Positions 16,971-26,342 of a stretch of DNA of 48,181 nt are shown piece by piece. The stretch is from CAZTPJ01 sp964614515 (lineage in GTDB: Bacteria; Planctomycetota; Phycisphaerae; Phycisphaerales; UBA1924). Numbering within the stretch: position 1 is the stretch's first letter; each line of letters starts with the position of its first letter. Both the position numbers and the translations under genes were made by a program. Location: NCBI GenBank assembly GCA_964614515.1, contig CAZTPJ010000024.1, positions 1 to 48,181 on the forward strand, in the 5' to 3' direction. A model generated the notes under the pieces. The model searched no databases. It worked only from the letters and a program-made list of their open reading frames with translations, and had not been told where the DNA came from.

Positions 16971-18386
16971 TCACTCGCTCTTGGCCACGCCGACGCCCGC
17001 GCTGTGGCTTGAGGCGGCATTCTCGGCGGCCCGGGAGGTGGGCACCGCGGCGAGTCCCGCGGCCTTTCGTGTGGCCTGTTCTTCGATCTGCTTGCGCCGT
17101 GCGATTTTGATGGCCGTGACGCCGATGTACGCGGCGAAAACGAGGACGACGGCGTAGACGAGTCGGCTGCGTCCGAGGCTGAGCCAGATGCCCAGTGCGG
17201 CGAAGCCTGCGCCTATGGCGTAGAGCGACAGGACAGCACCCTTGACGCCCATCGCCCGCTTGAGCATGTGGTGGAGATGTTGATCGTCGGCGTCGGCGAT
17301 GTGCTTGCCGGCGAGGCGTCTGCGCACGATCGCGAGCACGGTGTCGATGATCGGAATGGCGTAGATGATCAGCCCCGCGGCGACGAGGTGCGTCTTGCCT
17401 GTGTCGCCGAGCGTCAACACAATGACGATTGTGCAATAGCCCATCAGCAGCGAGCCGCAGTCGCCGAGAAAGATCGTCGCGGGGTTGAAGTTGTGCGGCA
17501 GGAAACCCATGCACGCGCCGAGCAGCGCGAGGCAGAGAATGATGCGCTGGGCATCGCGCGGGCCATCATCGACCAGCGCGAGCGTCAGTGCGATCACGAG
17601 CAGGCCAAAGGCGCAGATGGCCGTGGTCCCGGACAGCAGGCCATCAAGGCCGTCGATCAGGTTCGAGGCGTTGCACGCGCCGAGGACAAAGATGGCGATG
17701 ACGGCGGTTCCAGCCCAATAAATCAGGTCGATGGGGATGCTCGCGCCGAGTCCTGGAATCTCGACGGGCAGCGGGATGTTCCAGATCAGATCGGGGTTGC
17801 CGAAGATCGCCCCGACGGGTTCCATGACACCGCGGGCGACCTGCACGCCGACGGTCTCGATGGCGAGGGCCGCGGCCGCGACGAGTTGCCCGGCGATCTT
17901 GATGCGCGGGCTGATCTTGATGACATCATCGAGCAAGCCCACGAGCATGATGATGAACATGCCCAGCACGATCGACACGGGAACCGGCGCGTGCTCAATG
18001 CCGTCGAGCATGTGTTCGGACTTGTGATACCGAATCAATCCCGGCGTGAAGATCGCGATGTAGGAATACAAAACGCCCGCCATCAGCCCGAGGTACACGG
18101 CCACGCCGCCAAGGTACGCCACGGGCATGCGGTGAACTTTGCGGGCATCCGTTGGATGGTCGATGATGCCGTTGGCCAGTGCGAGTCGTCGCATCACCGG
18201 CGTCGCCAGAAGCGCCACCACGAAGGACACCACGAACACCCACATGTAACCCTGCACGATCCACATCCGCGTGAAGGTTTCGGGAACATCCGCGACGGCG
18301 GCCTGCGTCGTGGCATCCCGCGACAGGTTCCCCAGGGACTCCAGCGGCGGAGTGAAGAGCGGCGAACGTGTTTCGAGTTGGGTCAC
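16971..18386 (-). CDS. WecA/MraY-family glycosyl-1-phosphate transferase (polyprenyl-phosphate)
   Basis: The 471-residue integral membrane enzyme has about ten hydrophobic helices and the conserved loops of the GT4/MraY-WecA family. These are NASNLIDGLDGL (Mg-binding Asp cluster), FLGDCGSLLMG, and DDQHLHHML with the His motif near the C-terminal third; an early DHPTDARKVHRMPVAYLGG motif is also typical. It would transfer a sugar-1-phosphate, most likely an N-acetylhexosamine, from a UDP-sugar to undecaprenyl phosphate, the first step of polymer assembly. It is longer than MraY because of an N-terminal extension of about 40 residues and a basic, Ala-rich C-terminal tail. It starts at GTG 18386, overlapping the epimerase stop (GTGA). 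It is the last gene of the exopolysaccharide operon, so a role in exopolysaccharide fits better than one in peptidoglycan. Confidence 0.9.
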   Translation of the reverse strand: MTQLETRSPLFTPPLESLGNLSRDATTQAAVADVPETFTRMWIVQGYMWVFVVSFVVALLATPVMRRLALANGIIDHPTDARKVHRMPVAYLGGVAVYLGLMAGVLYSYIAIFTPGLIRYHKSEHMLDGIEHAPVPVSIVLGMFIIMLVGLLDDVIKISPRIKIAGQLVAAAALAIETVGVQVARGVMEPVGAIFGNPDLIWNIPLPVEIPGLGASIPIDLIYWAGTAVIAIFVLGACNASNLIDGLDGLLSGTTAICAFGLLVIALTLALVDDGPRDAQRIILCLALLGACMGFLPHNFNPATIFLGDCGSLLMGYCTIVIVLTLGDTGKTHLVAAGLIIYAIPIIDTVLAIVRRRLAGKHIADADDQHLHHMLKRAMGVKGAVLSLYAIGAGFAALGIWLSLGRSRLVYAVVLVFAAYIGVTAIKIARRKQIEEQATRKAAGLAAVPTSRAAENAASSHSAGVGVAKSE

Positions 18387-19414
18387 GCGCCGCCTCCCTC
18401 GCGGATGAACGTCGCCACATCGCGAATGGTCCGATCGAGCGAGACGCTCGGGGTGAAGCCCACGGCCTCGCGCAGTCGCCGCAAATCCGGCTGCCGCTGC
18501 TGAAGATCTTCGAAGCCCTCCGCATAGGCCTCGCCGTACGGTACGCGCGTGACGCGTGAGGCGGAATCAAGCGTCCGCACCACCAGCGACGCCAAGTCTG
18601 CGATGGAAATCGGCGCATCCGACCCGACATTGGTCACGCGCCCATGACACGCCCGCGTCGCCAGCATTCGCGGCAGCACCGCCACCACATCCCGAACATC
18701 GCAGAAACACCGCGTTTGTGTCCCATCGCCATAGACCGTCAGCGATTCGCCGCGCACGGCCGCCCCGACGAATCGTGGCAGAACCATGCCGTAGTGTCCG
18801 ACTTGCCGCGGCCCGACTGTGTTGAAGAATCGCGCGATGACCACCGGCAGTTCGTGCTTCTGAGAATACGCCAGTGCGAGGTATTCATCGACGGCCTTGC
18901 TGGCCGCGTACGACCACCGCCCCACCGTCGTCGGGCCGTAGACCACGTCGTCATCCTCAGAAAACGGCGTCTTGACGCCTTTGCCATAGACTTCCGAGGA
19001 TGACGCGATGAGCGTGGGAACTCCGCGCCCGTCGCTGCCGGCGTTGCGGCGAGCATCGGCCGTGAAACGTAGCAACTGCGCCGTCTGCTCGACGTTGGTT
19101 TCAATCGAGCGGATGGGGTCTGACATGACAAGTTTGACGCCCACGGCCGCGGCGAGGTGATACGCCTCGTGAAACGTCTCCCCCGGGCCGAAGGCGTCGA
19201 GGGCGGAGGACAAGTCGGCCTCGATGAAACGAAGGCGTTCATGCGTCGGTGGAAGGTTCGCACGACGCCCTGTGGAGAGGTTGTCAACAACGGTGACGAG
19301 ATCGCCGCGTGCGAGGAGCGAATCGACGAGGTGTGAGCCGATGAACCCCGCGCCGCCGGTGACGAGCACGCGGCGCGGGCCTCGACCTTCACCCTGCAGA
19401 TTCGCCGCGTTCAC
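18383..19414 (-). CDS. NAD-dependent sugar epimerase/dehydratase (extended SDR)
   Basis: Starting at GTG 19414 the protein has 343 residues, normal for the family. The Rossmann motif TGGAGFIGSH (19-28) binds NAD(P), D44 of VVDNLSTG would contact the ribose, S138-S140 supply the catalytic serine, and Y169-K173 (YAASK) complete the triad. The closest families are UDP-glucose 4-epimerases and UDP-glucuronate decarboxylases, which both match HLAAAVGV and RFFNTVGPRQ; I cannot separate them confidently. The product would be a nucleotide sugar for the exopolysaccharide. I rejected upstream in-frame starts because they run into the preceding gene; a GGGAG box lies 10 bases before the GTG. It lies 38 bp after the kinase-like gene and overlaps the next gene by 4 bp. 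Confidence 0.88.
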   Translation of the reverse strand: MNAANLQGEGRGPRRVLVTGGAGFIGSHLVDSLLARGDLVTVVDNLSTGRRANLPPTHERLRFIEADLSSALDAFGPGETFHEAYHLAAAVGVKLVMSDPIRSIETNVEQTAQLLRFTADARRNAGSDGRGVPTLIASSSEVYGKGVKTPFSEDDDVVYGPTTVGRWSYAASKAVDEYLALAYSQKHELPVVIARFFNTVGPRQVGHYGMVLPRFVGAAVRGESLTVYGDGTQTRCFCDVRDVVAVLPRMLATRACHGRVTNVGSDAPISIADLASLVVRTLDSASRVTRVPYGEAYAEGFEDLQQRQPDLRRLREAVGFTPSVSLDRTIRDVATFIREGGGA

Positions 19415-19452
19415 TCGATGCTCTCCCTTGCACGTCGATGTTCCCCGCGCGA

Positions 19453-21660
19453 TCAGTTCTTGGCGCGGTTCTGGTAGTCGTGCGTGGCGAGGATGTTCCG
19501 ACGCATGTAGCCGCCGGCCGACGAACGCACGGCATTGACGATGACGCCCAGGAACTCGCCGCGCTGTTCCGCGAGTTCCTGCCTGATTCTCGCGATCATG
19601 CCGCGCTTTTCGCTGTACGCCCGCGCGATGAGCACCGTCGCGTCGCACCGGTTCGCCAGCGCGAGCGCATCACCCGACACCACCGCGGGCGCCACATCCA
19701 CGAACACGTAATCAAACATCCCAATCGCCTCGGCCATGAGCGACGACATCCGTTCCGTCGCCAGAGATTCGAACCGCCGAAGCGTGGGCGTGCCGGACGT
19801 GAGCACCGCGAGATTTGCCATGTCGCCCGTCTGCAGGGCGCTCATGAACGTCACATCTCCCGCGAGTACATCACCAAGCCCGGGACCCTCGGCCAGTTTG
19901 AAGATCTTGTGCATGCACGGGCGTCGGAAGTTCGCGTCAATGATGAGCACCTTCGCATCCGCGTTGGCAAAGGCCATCGCGAGATTCGTCGCCACGCTCG
20001 TCGCGCCAGAGCCTGGCGCGGCCGCGACAACCAGCAGCGACTTGTGCCCCGCCTGCGACATGCGCTGGATCAGCGCGGCTCGTGTGTGCCGGAAACTTTC
20101 CGCCAAAACACCCTTGGGATCATCGCGGAAGACGGATTCGACCGGCCCCTTGCCGCCGGGAGTCTCGGACGCGTGCGGCACGATCGACACCACGCGTGTC
20201 CGCGGGATCAAGGCGATATCCGACGGTCCCTTGACGCGCTGATCGAGCAGTTCGCGAAGGAAGATCAGGCCCGTCACCAGACCCGTGATGAGCAGCACGC
20301 CTGCGGGGACCATGAGATACCACTTCGGGAACGAAACCTCCGTCGGCACCTGCTCCTGTTGCAGCACCAGCACGCGATCGGCATCCGCCAGGCGCCGCAC
20401 GACTTCGAGGTTCTTCAGGCTCGCTTCATACGCGGCCTTGGCGTCCAGGTTCCGCTTCATGCGATCCTGGATGTCCACGATCTGCTGCTCGACGCCGGTG
20501 AGGGTGATCAGGCGGTTCTGATATTCCGTGCGTCGCGTGATGAGTTCGCGTTCTTGCGCCACCCACTGCGCCTCTTGCATCTTGATGGCGTCGAGTTCGC
20601 CGTCGAAGTATTGCCGGCGAAGCCGCTCGCGCTCGCGCACGAGTTTCTGATTGGTCGCGGTGATCGCCGCTTCCACCTGCTGACGATCACGATGCCGCGG
20701 GCCCAGTCCGGACTCGCGCATCGTCAGGAGCGTCGACTCCTGCTGATTCAACTGGCCCACCAGCGTGAGAATGGCGCGGTCGTTTTCGACCGCGGACTTG
20801 ATGGAGTCGGGGTAGTGGTCCGTCCCCGCCTGAGACAGGCGGTCCTGCTCGCGCTCGGTGATCATCACGCGCACCGCGTCGAGTTGAAACTGCGTCGTGA
20901 TCAACTGCGTGTTGACCAGGTCAATCGCCTGACGCGCTTCGGTCAACTTCGTTTCAATCGAGTCGACGTTGTGTTCCTTGATCATGTCGTCGCGGCGCTT
21001 CTGATCATCGCGCAGACTCTGGTCAAGATCGCTGATCGCGCGATTGAGCGTGCGCACCTGGTCCGACGCGGCCTGGGTCCCCGCCGTTTGAAGGTCCGTC
21101 AGATAGGCGTCCTTGACAAGCCCGACGAGGGCCGCCACTTCGCCCGGATCTTTCCAGCCCAAAGACAGGGAAACCAGGTTGGTTCCCGGCTCGACTCGCG
21201 CCCGGAGCGTGTCGCGAAGATCAATCATCGCGTCCTGCCACGCGAACTGTCCGCCGCGTGTGAAACGGTCTGACCACTTTCGCGCGTTCTGTCGGAGTCG
21301 GGCCTGATTGTCGGCCGTGGCGCGGCGAAGTACGCGCTCGGAGGTCATGATGGCCGTCTGAGTTGTCATGAATCGAACGAGTTCATCTTCGTCAACGACG
21401 CGGGCGGCCTCGCCGATGGCTGTCTGCGGTGCTTTGACTTCAAAGATGACCTGCGCGCGATAGATGGGATAATACTGTCGCAGCAGGACGTGCGATCCCA
21501 CGCCAAGGGCCGCGCCGAAGAACACCGCGACGAAGAGCACCACCCAGTACTTGCGGAAGAGTCGCACAGGGTCGATCGCCGGCGTGCCCATCGCCGAGCC
21601 GCCGGGCGTCGGCGGACGAGGGGGGGCTGCGGCGGGACGGGGAGGTGTGGCTGTCGTCAT
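19453..21660 (-). CDS. Wzz/Wzc-like polysaccharide chain-length and BY-kinase-type protein with altered Walker A
   Basis: The 735-residue protein has the Wzc layout: proline-rich N-terminus, membrane helix one (about 38-60), a periplasmic Wzz domain with long coiled coils (about 170-400), membrane helix two (about 448-472) and a cytoplasmic ATPase domain (about 520-735). The A-prime motif VLIIDANFRRP and Walker B-like YVFVDVAP are present. The P-loop, however, reads PGSGATS, with alanine 553 where bacterial tyrosine kinases have the ATP-binding lysine (G-x-G-K-S/T). The C-terminus ends in HDYQNRAKN with only two tyrosines nearby, not a tyrosine cluster. It therefore probably keeps a chain-length and scaffold role while tyrosine autophosphorylation is doubtful. 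SD AAGGA lies eight bases before ATG 21660. It is the fifth gene of the operon. Confidence 0.9.
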   Translation of the reverse strand: MTTATPPRPAAAPPRPPTPGGSAMGTPAIDPVRLFRKYWVVLFVAVFFGAALGVGSHVLLRQYYPIYRAQVIFEVKAPQTAIGEAARVVDEDELVRFMTTQTAIMTSERVLRRATADNQARLRQNARKWSDRFTRGGQFAWQDAMIDLRDTLRARVEPGTNLVSLSLGWKDPGEVAALVGLVKDAYLTDLQTAGTQAASDQVRTLNRAISDLDQSLRDDQKRRDDMIKEHNVDSIETKLTEARQAIDLVNTQLITTQFQLDAVRVMITEREQDRLSQAGTDHYPDSIKSAVENDRAILTLVGQLNQQESTLLTMRESGLGPRHRDRQQVEAAITATNQKLVRERERLRRQYFDGELDAIKMQEAQWVAQERELITRRTEYQNRLITLTGVEQQIVDIQDRMKRNLDAKAAYEASLKNLEVVRRLADADRVLVLQQEQVPTEVSFPKWYLMVPAGVLLITGLVTGLIFLRELLDQRVKGPSDIALIPRTRVVSIVPHASETPGGKGPVESVFRDDPKGVLAESFRHTRAALIQRMSQAGHKSLLVVAAAPGSGATSVATNLAMAFANADAKVLIIDANFRRPCMHKIFKLAEGPGLGDVLAGDVTFMSALQTGDMANLAVLTSGTPTLRRFESLATERMSSLMAEAIGMFDYVFVDVAPAVVSGDALALANRCDATVLIARAYSEKRGMIARIRQELAEQRGEFLGVIVNAVRSSAGGYMRRNILATHDYQNRAKN

Positions 21661-21731
21661 GATTCGATCCTTGCTGCCTGCGTATCCGTTGCGTCGGTGA
21701 AGGTGTCCATCGGTTCAGGGGGGCGTGGGGT

Positions 21732-24700
21732 CTACCGGAGTTCGGCGATGGCCTGCCGGACTTCCGCCACTCTTGTTTCGTACATCGGTTTGAACTGCGC
21801 GTGTCGATCAAGCAGGGCCACGGCCGTATCGAACGACATCTGCGCAGGCTGGCGATCCTGCTGCTTGACCTGCACCAGGGCGAGGTGGAGGGCGGCGGAG
21901 ATGTGGGCCTCGGGCGGTGCGGTGAGGGTCAGGGCGCGGTTGAACAACTCCGCAGCCTCCTCCAGGCGACCCAGTTTGTAAAGCACGAGTCCCAGAGTAT
22001 CGAGAACCACCGCATTCTGCGGCGAGCCTTTGGCCGCGCGCTCGGCGTACGGCAGCGCCTCTTCCACGCGGTCAAGTTCGGTGGCGAGCAGGTACGCGAT
22101 GTTGTTGTTGAGTTCAAAGTTCTCCGGATCAATCTCGAGGCCGCGCTTGCCGACCTCCACCGCCTCGGCGTACTTCTTCTGCTGGATCAGGTTTGAGGCG
22201 AGCAGGCGTATCGCCAGCAGTTTGAGGGTCATGTCCTGGGACGTTTCCGACACGACGCGAATCTGTTCCAGCGCCGACGCCGCGGCGTTTGGATCCATCA
22301 ACTGAAACCGTGCGCGAAGGAAGTTCGCCCATTGATCCGGCAGCGTCGACATATCCAGTTGCCGCGCGAAATCCGTCACGGCCACGGGATTCTGGAACAC
22401 CTCCACCAGACGTTCCATCAGGAAGCCCAGCGTCTGCGGGTTGTCCATGACGAGCCGGCATGCGGCGATGGCGTCCTGTCGCGCCTGGCCCGCACGTCCC
22501 TGCCGCTGACGAAGCATCGCGCGAGTCATCAGCAGTTCCGGAACCTCCGTCACCGTGAGCGCCGGATCCATCAGAACCTGATCCGCCAGACGAAGGTCCG
22601 GCTGTGGCAACCGCAGCAGCGCAAGTGCGTACCGCTGCGCCACATGGTTGTTCTTGGAGATTTCCCATGCCCGCTGATAGAACGTGGATGCCTCGCTGAT
22701 CAGACCAAAGGACCAGAAGAAATCACCGAAGTGAATCTGGATCGAAAGATCGCCGGGGCGTTGATCGGCGGCTTCCTTGGCCACCGCCGCGGCGTCGGCC
22801 GCCCGACCCATCTGCACCAACCCGCGCAGCAGAATGTCCCGTGCGCCGTCAAGGTCTGAATTCAGTCGCACGGCCTGGCGCAGATCGTCGAGCGCCTTGC
22901 TGGTTTCGCCGAGGTCGTTGTGAACCAGCGCCCGGACCTGATAGGCGTGCCATGAGTTGGGCGCGAGGCGAATGGCCGTGTTGCAGTCCGCCAGCGCATC
23001 CTGCTGCATGCCCGGTTCACGTCGGAGATGTTCAGCCCGCTTGACATAGGGCAACGGCGAACTTGGAAAGCGTGTGACGGCGTCGTCGAGCACGCGGCGC
23101 ACGCCGGCGCGATCGTTTCGCCCCTGCGCGATCGACGCACGCAGCAGCACCATCGGCATCTCGCGGTTGGCCGCCTCGCCGCCTTCGTTGAGGATGCGCT
23201 CCGCCTCGTCATAGCGACCAAGGAACGCCAGCGCCTCGACCACGCGAGATCGCGCCTCGAAGTTTGGATCATCGCCGACGGCCAGGAATCGCTTGAGCGG
23301 CTCAATGCACTGCTCAAACTGGCGCAGACTGAAGAGCATCACGCCGATTTCGCGATCCACTTCCAGTTTCGTCGGATCCTGAATCGCCCGCGCCTGATCG
23401 AGCAGCGCCAGCGCCCGCGCCAGTTCATTCCGCTCCACCATCAGGTTCGCCGCGCGGAAGTAGTACGCCGTGGTTACGGGCTGCCCTGCGGTCTTGCGTT
23501 CGTCGAGCGCCCTGCGAAGCGCCTGTTCGGCCTCTTCGAACTTGCCCTGATCCGCATACCAGCCGACGTCCCATGTGACGACTTCCAGGTCCGTGCTGTC
23601 GCGCCGCAGTTCATCGAGGATCGCGCGGGACTTGTCCCACACGCCCACGGAGATGTACGCCTGCGCCAGGCGGAAGAGGTTTTCCTTGTCTTCGGGGCGT
23701 CGCTCGCGGATCGCTTCGCGTCGGGCCACGACTTTCTGACGATCGCCGCGCTCCTGCTCGAGCAACAGCAGCAGTTCAGAGAACATTCGATCGTCGCGCC
23801 CGATCGATTCATTTTCACGCGCAATCCGCAGCGCCTCATCGATACGACCGAGTTGCACCAGTGCCTGCAATCGCGCGACGATCGTCGGAACATCCGTCGG
23901 CTTCAGGGACATGGCCCGCTCATAGGCTTCCACGGCTTCGGGCGCGTTGCCCTGAATCAACTGGAACGCCCCGAGCAGACGCCACGTTTCCGACGTGGCC
24001 GTGCCGAGCAACGTCGCATTGCGCAGCGTGGCGATGGCCTCCGGGATGGCGCCTTCGGCCGCCTGCAACCGCGCCTGAAATGTCATGCCGTTGACGCGGT
24101 CAATGTTGTGGCGAACCGCCACGTCCAACAACCGCCGCGCCTCGGCGAAGTTCTTCTCCTCGATCATCACCGAGAACATCACGTCAACGACATACGGCTC
24201 CTCGGGATTGATGGCGCTGGCCTGACGGACGTACTCCATCGCGCGCTCGCGGTCGCCGGTCTGCATCAACAGGCGGGCCTTGGCCGTCAACTTGTCGATC
24301 TCTGACGCCTGGGCCTGATCGATCAGCGCCAGTTGCGCATCGACGGATCCGTACGCACCCACGCCATCCCGAAGGCGTTTGATTTCCTCATTGTCCGGCA
24401 GCGCGGCAACGGCCGCGTCCGCCCACCGTTTCGCCCCTTCGAGATTTTCATCGCTGATGTGCATCGCGATCATGGCGTGATACAGGCGGGGATCGGCGGG
24501 GAGCGTGTCGATGGCGGTTTGCAGCACGGCGATGGCGCCGCGGGTATCCGGCGGGTTGGCCGCGTCGCCCTCAGCGCGTTTGCCCGCGATGAGGATCGCC
24601 TGTGCGACCTTGTCGTCGATGAGTTCCGGATTGTCGAGTCCCATGACGAGGTTCAGGCGTTGCCGCGCATCGGCGTTCTGCGGATCGAGAATCAGGGCGT

Positions 24701-26309
24701 TCTGGAACGCCGAAAGGGCGTCGTTCGGACGCTGTAGGAGCAACAGCATGTCCCCGAGCATCATCCAGCCGCTGACGTCGCCCGGCTGGAGTTCGGTCAG
24801 ACGGCGATACATCTCCAGCGCCTGACCCGGACGGTTGAGCACCTGCTCGACGCGGGCCAGGAGCCGCACGGCGTCGGAATCATGCGTGCCCGTCATGTTG
24901 TTGTAGTCGATCAGCAGTCGCTGGGCGTCGACATAGTTCGCGCGTGCGTACGCGATTTTCGCATCGATGAGTTTGCGCTGGGCTGACGACTCGCCAACGC
25001 GGGATGAGAGTTGGTCCCGAAGCGATTCCGCTCGTGCGAGGGCTGCGGCCTTGGCCTGCGGATCCGTCTCGCGATCCCACATCGTCACCGCAAGTTCCGC
25101 CTGTCGATAGGCCGCCTCGGTCTTGAGCGACATCAGCACGGCCCCGCGAAGGCTCACCGGGGGCAGTTCCTGAGCCGCAATGGCCTCATACTCCGCGACC
25201 GCGCCTTCATAATCCCCCGCGATCGTTGCGAGACGCGCCGAGAGATTTCGCAGTTCCGGCTCATCAGGCCGCTGTGCCAAGGCGCGATTGAGCAACGCAC
25301 GGGTCGTGACGAAGTCCTGGCCGTCAAACATCTGCTCAAGCGCGGCAACCGACTGATAGACTCTCGCGTCGACGCGATTGAGTTCGATGCGACCGAGCAT
25401 GGCCACGAGTTGCTCGAACGCCGGCTTGATGGGCGCTGCGGCCTCACTTCGTCGACGCGCCTGCTCAAGCGGTGGCAGGCCCGTGGGTATGCCGCGCACG
25501 GCAATTTCGAGGTCGAGTTGGATCTCGGCCAACGCCATCCGGGCACTCTCGGGGTCCCTCGCGACAAACTCGGAAATCACGCGACGGGCCTGGTCGAGTC
25601 GCTGCTGCTCCTCTTCCGCGCGTCCGCGCGTCCGCGCCCCCTGTGCCAGCACCACATGCCACCGCGCCAACGCTGCGCCGACTTCATCATCCGCGGGATT
25701 GGCCGCGATCGCCTCAACGAGGTCCGCCTCGCCGCGCTCCAGTTGCGCTTCGACGAGCGTATCGGGTTCATTCTCGAGGATGTCGAGTGTCGCAAGGCCG
25801 CGGTATCGCTTGAGTCGCTCCCACGACGCGTCTGCGCCGGGATCGTTCTCGAAGTTCGACATCGCGAGTGTGGAACGCTCGATGATCGTGTCCGCGCTGC
25901 GCCGGTTGTACCCGGAGCGAACGTGCTGATCGTACAGGAACGTGAAGAACGCCTCCCACGCCGCGACATCGGTCCGCTTGGACGCGGCGAGTTCATCCAC
26001 GCCGGCCATCAACTTGATGTACGCGTCGAGGTACTCGACTTCGGTCGGCGGCGTCCACGCGCGAATCGCGTCGCAGAACTTCTCCAGAGGGCGCGTGTTG
26101 GCCGTGTCCTTGCGGAACGACTTGCCATAAAGTTCTCTCGCGCGATCATACTGTCCGACGGCCATGGCCTCATCACCCATCTGCTCGAGGCGCTCGGCCG
26201 ATCGCATCACGAGATAGGCCAGGGCGCCCGCGACGGACAGGAACACCAGCCCCAGCACGACGCTCAGGCCCACCACGAACCGCATGTTGACTCTCGACGC
26301 CATCGACAT
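21732..26309 (-). CDS. giant membrane-anchored TPR-repeat protein of the exosortase/EPS locus
   Basis: This 1525-residue protein has one N-terminal membrane helix (about 9-33, MRFVVGLSVVLGLVFLSVAG). The rest is an almost continuous array of tetratricopeptide-like helical pairs, with recurring A-x-x-x-Y-x-x-A-L-x-x-x-P signatures such as NNIAYLLATELDRVEEALPYAE near the end. It is likely periplasmic and acts as a scaffold for assembly or export of the polymer. Large TPR proteins (PrsT-like) are a standing member of exosortase/EPS loci, which supports this role, but sequence alone does not show the partner. AAGGGA precedes ATG 26309 by about five bases; ATG 26303 is an alternative. It follows the EpsI-like gene by 33 bp and precedes the Wzc-like gene by 71 bp, so it is cotranscribed. 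Confidence 0.9.
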   Translation of the reverse strand: MSMASRVNMRFVVGLSVVLGLVFLSVAGALAYLVMRSAERLEQMGDEAMAVGQYDRARELYGKSFRKDTANTRPLEKFCDAIRAWTPPTEVEYLDAYIKLMAGVDELAASKRTDVAAWEAFFTFLYDQHVRSGYNRRSADTIIERSTLAMSNFENDPGADASWERLKRYRGLATLDILENEPDTLVEAQLERGEADLVEAIAANPADDEVGAALARWHVVLAQGARTRGRAEEEQQRLDQARRVISEFVARDPESARMALAEIQLDLEIAVRGIPTGLPPLEQARRRSEAAAPIKPAFEQLVAMLGRIELNRVDARVYQSVAALEQMFDGQDFVTTRALLNRALAQRPDEPELRNLSARLATIAGDYEGAVAEYEAIAAQELPPVSLRGAVLMSLKTEAAYRQAELAVTMWDRETDPQAKAAALARAESLRDQLSSRVGESSAQRKLIDAKIAYARANYVDAQRLLIDYNNMTGTHDSDAVRLLARVEQVLNRPGQALEMYRRLTELQPGDVSGWMMLGDMLLLLQRPNDALSAFQNALILDPQNADARQRLNLVMGLDNPELIDDKVAQAILIAGKRAEGDAANPPDTRGAIAVLQTAIDTLPADPRLYHAMIAMHISDENLEGAKRWADAAVAALPDNEEIKRLRDGVGAYGSVDAQLALIDQAQASEIDKLTAKARLLMQTGDRERAMEYVRQASAINPEEPYVVDVMFSVMIEEKNFAEARRLLDVAVRHNIDRVNGMTFQARLQAAEGAIPEAIATLRNATLLGTATSETWRLLGAFQLIQGNAPEAVEAYERAMSLKPTDVPTIVARLQALVQLGRIDEALRIARENESIGRDDRMFSELLLLLEQERGDRQKVVARREAIRERRPEDKENLFRLAQAYISVGVWDKSRAILDELRRDSTDLEVVTWDVGWYADQGKFEEAEQALRRALDERKTAGQPVTTAYYFRAANLMVERNELARALALLDQARAIQDPTKLEVDREIGVMLFSLRQFEQCIEPLKRFLAVGDDPNFEARSRVVEALAFLGRYDEAERILNEGGEAANREMPMVLLRASIAQGRNDRAGVRRVLDDAVTRFPSSPLPYVKRAEHLRREPGMQQDALADCNTAIRLAPNSWHAYQVRALVHNDLGETSKALDDLRQAVRLNSDLDGARDILLRGLVQMGRAADAAAVAKEAADQRPGDLSIQIHFGDFFWSFGLISEASTFYQRAWEISKNNHVAQRYALALLRLPQPDLRLADQVLMDPALTVTEVPELLMTRAMLRQRQGRAGQARQDAIAACRLVMDNPQTLGFLMERLVEVFQNPVAVTDFARQLDMSTLPDQWANFLRARFQLMDPNAAASALEQIRVVSETSQDMTLKLLAIRLLASNLIQQKKYAEAVEVGKRGLEIDPENFELNNNIAYLLATELDRVEEALPYAERAAKGSPQNAVVLDTLGLVLYKLGRLEEAAELFNRALTLTAPPEAHISAALHLALVQVKQQDRQPAQMSFDTAVALLDRHAQFKPMYETRVAEVRQAIAELR

Positions 26310-26342
26310 GTTCCCTTCGCGCCCAATCGTGGCGCGTTCGAC

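Noticed and set aside
19438..21273. long plus-strand open frame opposite the Wzc-like gene
   Set aside because: It is an antisense shadow: Arg/His-rich, no domain, and the minus strand gives a full-length recognised protein.
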